Assembly: GCA_965214875.1 (NCBI GenBank)
Contig: OZ243980.1
Coordinates: 124,001 to 188,000, forward strand
Reading direction: 5' to 3'
From: CBDAUN01 sp965214875
GTDB lineage: Bacteria > Pseudomonadota > Gammaproteobacteria > Arenicellales > JAJDZL01
Length of the DNA stretch: 64,000 nucleotides
In this document: positions 63,751 through 64,000 of the stretch, piece by piece
Position numbering within the stretch: the stretch's first letter is position 1
Layout of the letters: the number at the start of each line of letters is the position of its first letter
Notes under the pieces: generated by a model
Told to the model about the DNA's origin: nothing
Database searches by the model: none
Seen by the model: only the letters and a program-made list of their open reading frames with translations
Position numbers and translations under genes: made by a program

Positions 63751-64000
63751 ATGAAAGAGATTGGTCTGATTTTAGGACGAAATTCTACCCACCGTCTATT
63801 TGAAAGCGGCAGTCCTCTCGCAAACTTGCCAGCGATTGGAAGCCGCATCCTGTCAATCAGGAACAGTCGACCCAATACTGCTCGGCGTGAACGAGCAACG
63901 CCCGCATCATTGCGCTTGTTCGAAATATGGATTGCAAAAGACTCCACCATTTTCGAAGATGAGATGGTCCGTTTCATTGACAGCGAGCATCAGTGGCGAC
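63751..64000 (+). CDS. Partial hypothetical protein at window end
   Basis: An ATG at 63751 opens a frame of 83 codons without a stop to the end of the window: MKEIGLILGRNSTHRLFESG, then ATPASLRLFEIWIAKDSTIF with EDEMVRFIDSEHQWR. It is more protein-like than the minus-strand frame across it. No ribosome site is evident and no family is recognised. Confidence 0.4.
   Translation, partial: MKEIGLILGRNSTHRLFESGSPLANLPAIGSRILSIRNSRPNTARRERATPASLRLFEIWIAKDSTIFEDEMVRFIDSEHQWR

Noticed and set aside
1..64000. CRISPR arrays, tRNA and rRNA genes
   Set aside because: No regularly spaced short repeats, no cloverleaf-like sequence with TTCRA box and acceptor stem, and no rRNA-like segment were seen by eye. 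A covariance search would be needed to be certain.

Overview
This window is a mobile-element-rich accessory region from a Gram-negative bacterium, most likely a member of the Pseudomonadota. Two general porin genes with signal-peptide and beta-barrel character (10.7-13.6 kb) support this, as does a locus for surface glycans. The genome looks heavily burdened by insertion sequences: at least seven types (IS1380-like, IS481, IS256, ISNCY-like, two DruA/DUF4338-IS4-like types called D1 and D2 here, and IS110/IS4 scraps) make up roughly a third of the window. Almost every copy carries frameshifts, stops or deletions. The IS copies are very GC-rich, the glycan genes are AT-rich, and the rest lies between. 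No tRNA, rRNA or CRISPR array was seen.

Layout. 0-10 kb: decayed IS110, IS4 and porin remnants, a DUF2335 membrane protein, two IS1380 copies, a two-gene membrane unit (5.6-6.6 kb), a Panacea-domain antitoxin with a broken partner, and a broken GIY-YIG gene. 10-13.7 kb: two divergent porins. 14-32.5 kb: a minus-strand surface-glycan cluster with three paralogous GT92-like transferases, a fourth more typical GT92, three paralogous GT2-like transferases, two FkbM methyltransferases and a capsule-synthesis-like protein. It is split by IS1380, a nested IS island (21.5-24.8 kb) and IS256. Remnants of the same families, of an ATP-grasp gene and of a PseB/aminotransferase pair are scattered to 61 kb.

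34.6-47.7 kb reads as a defence-like island: a DUF5131-TcmP pair, a DUF3644 protein, a three-gene operon (unknown small protein, PIN-like nuclease, AAA ATPase) joined by 4-bp stop/start overlaps, and a TIR-STAND NTPase with a C-terminal frameshift. 48.4-53.4 kb is a second composite IS island that ends inside an OLD-family ATPase gene. 54.6-58.5 kb has a membrane protein-ImmA/IrrE pair, a helix-hairpin-helix protein, a McrA-head-like remnant and a membrane/secreted pair. 60-61.1 kb has an ATP-grasp gene, and 61.3-63.5 kb a TIGR04255-type operon.

The strongest candidate for an undescribed system is the small protein-PIN-ATPase operon at 41.4-45.0 kb. Other notable signals are long G/C homopolymers inside glycan genes (possible phase variation), a dispersed hairpin repeat in five intergenic places, and an IS1380 family whose copies all share the same frameshift and in-frame UGA.
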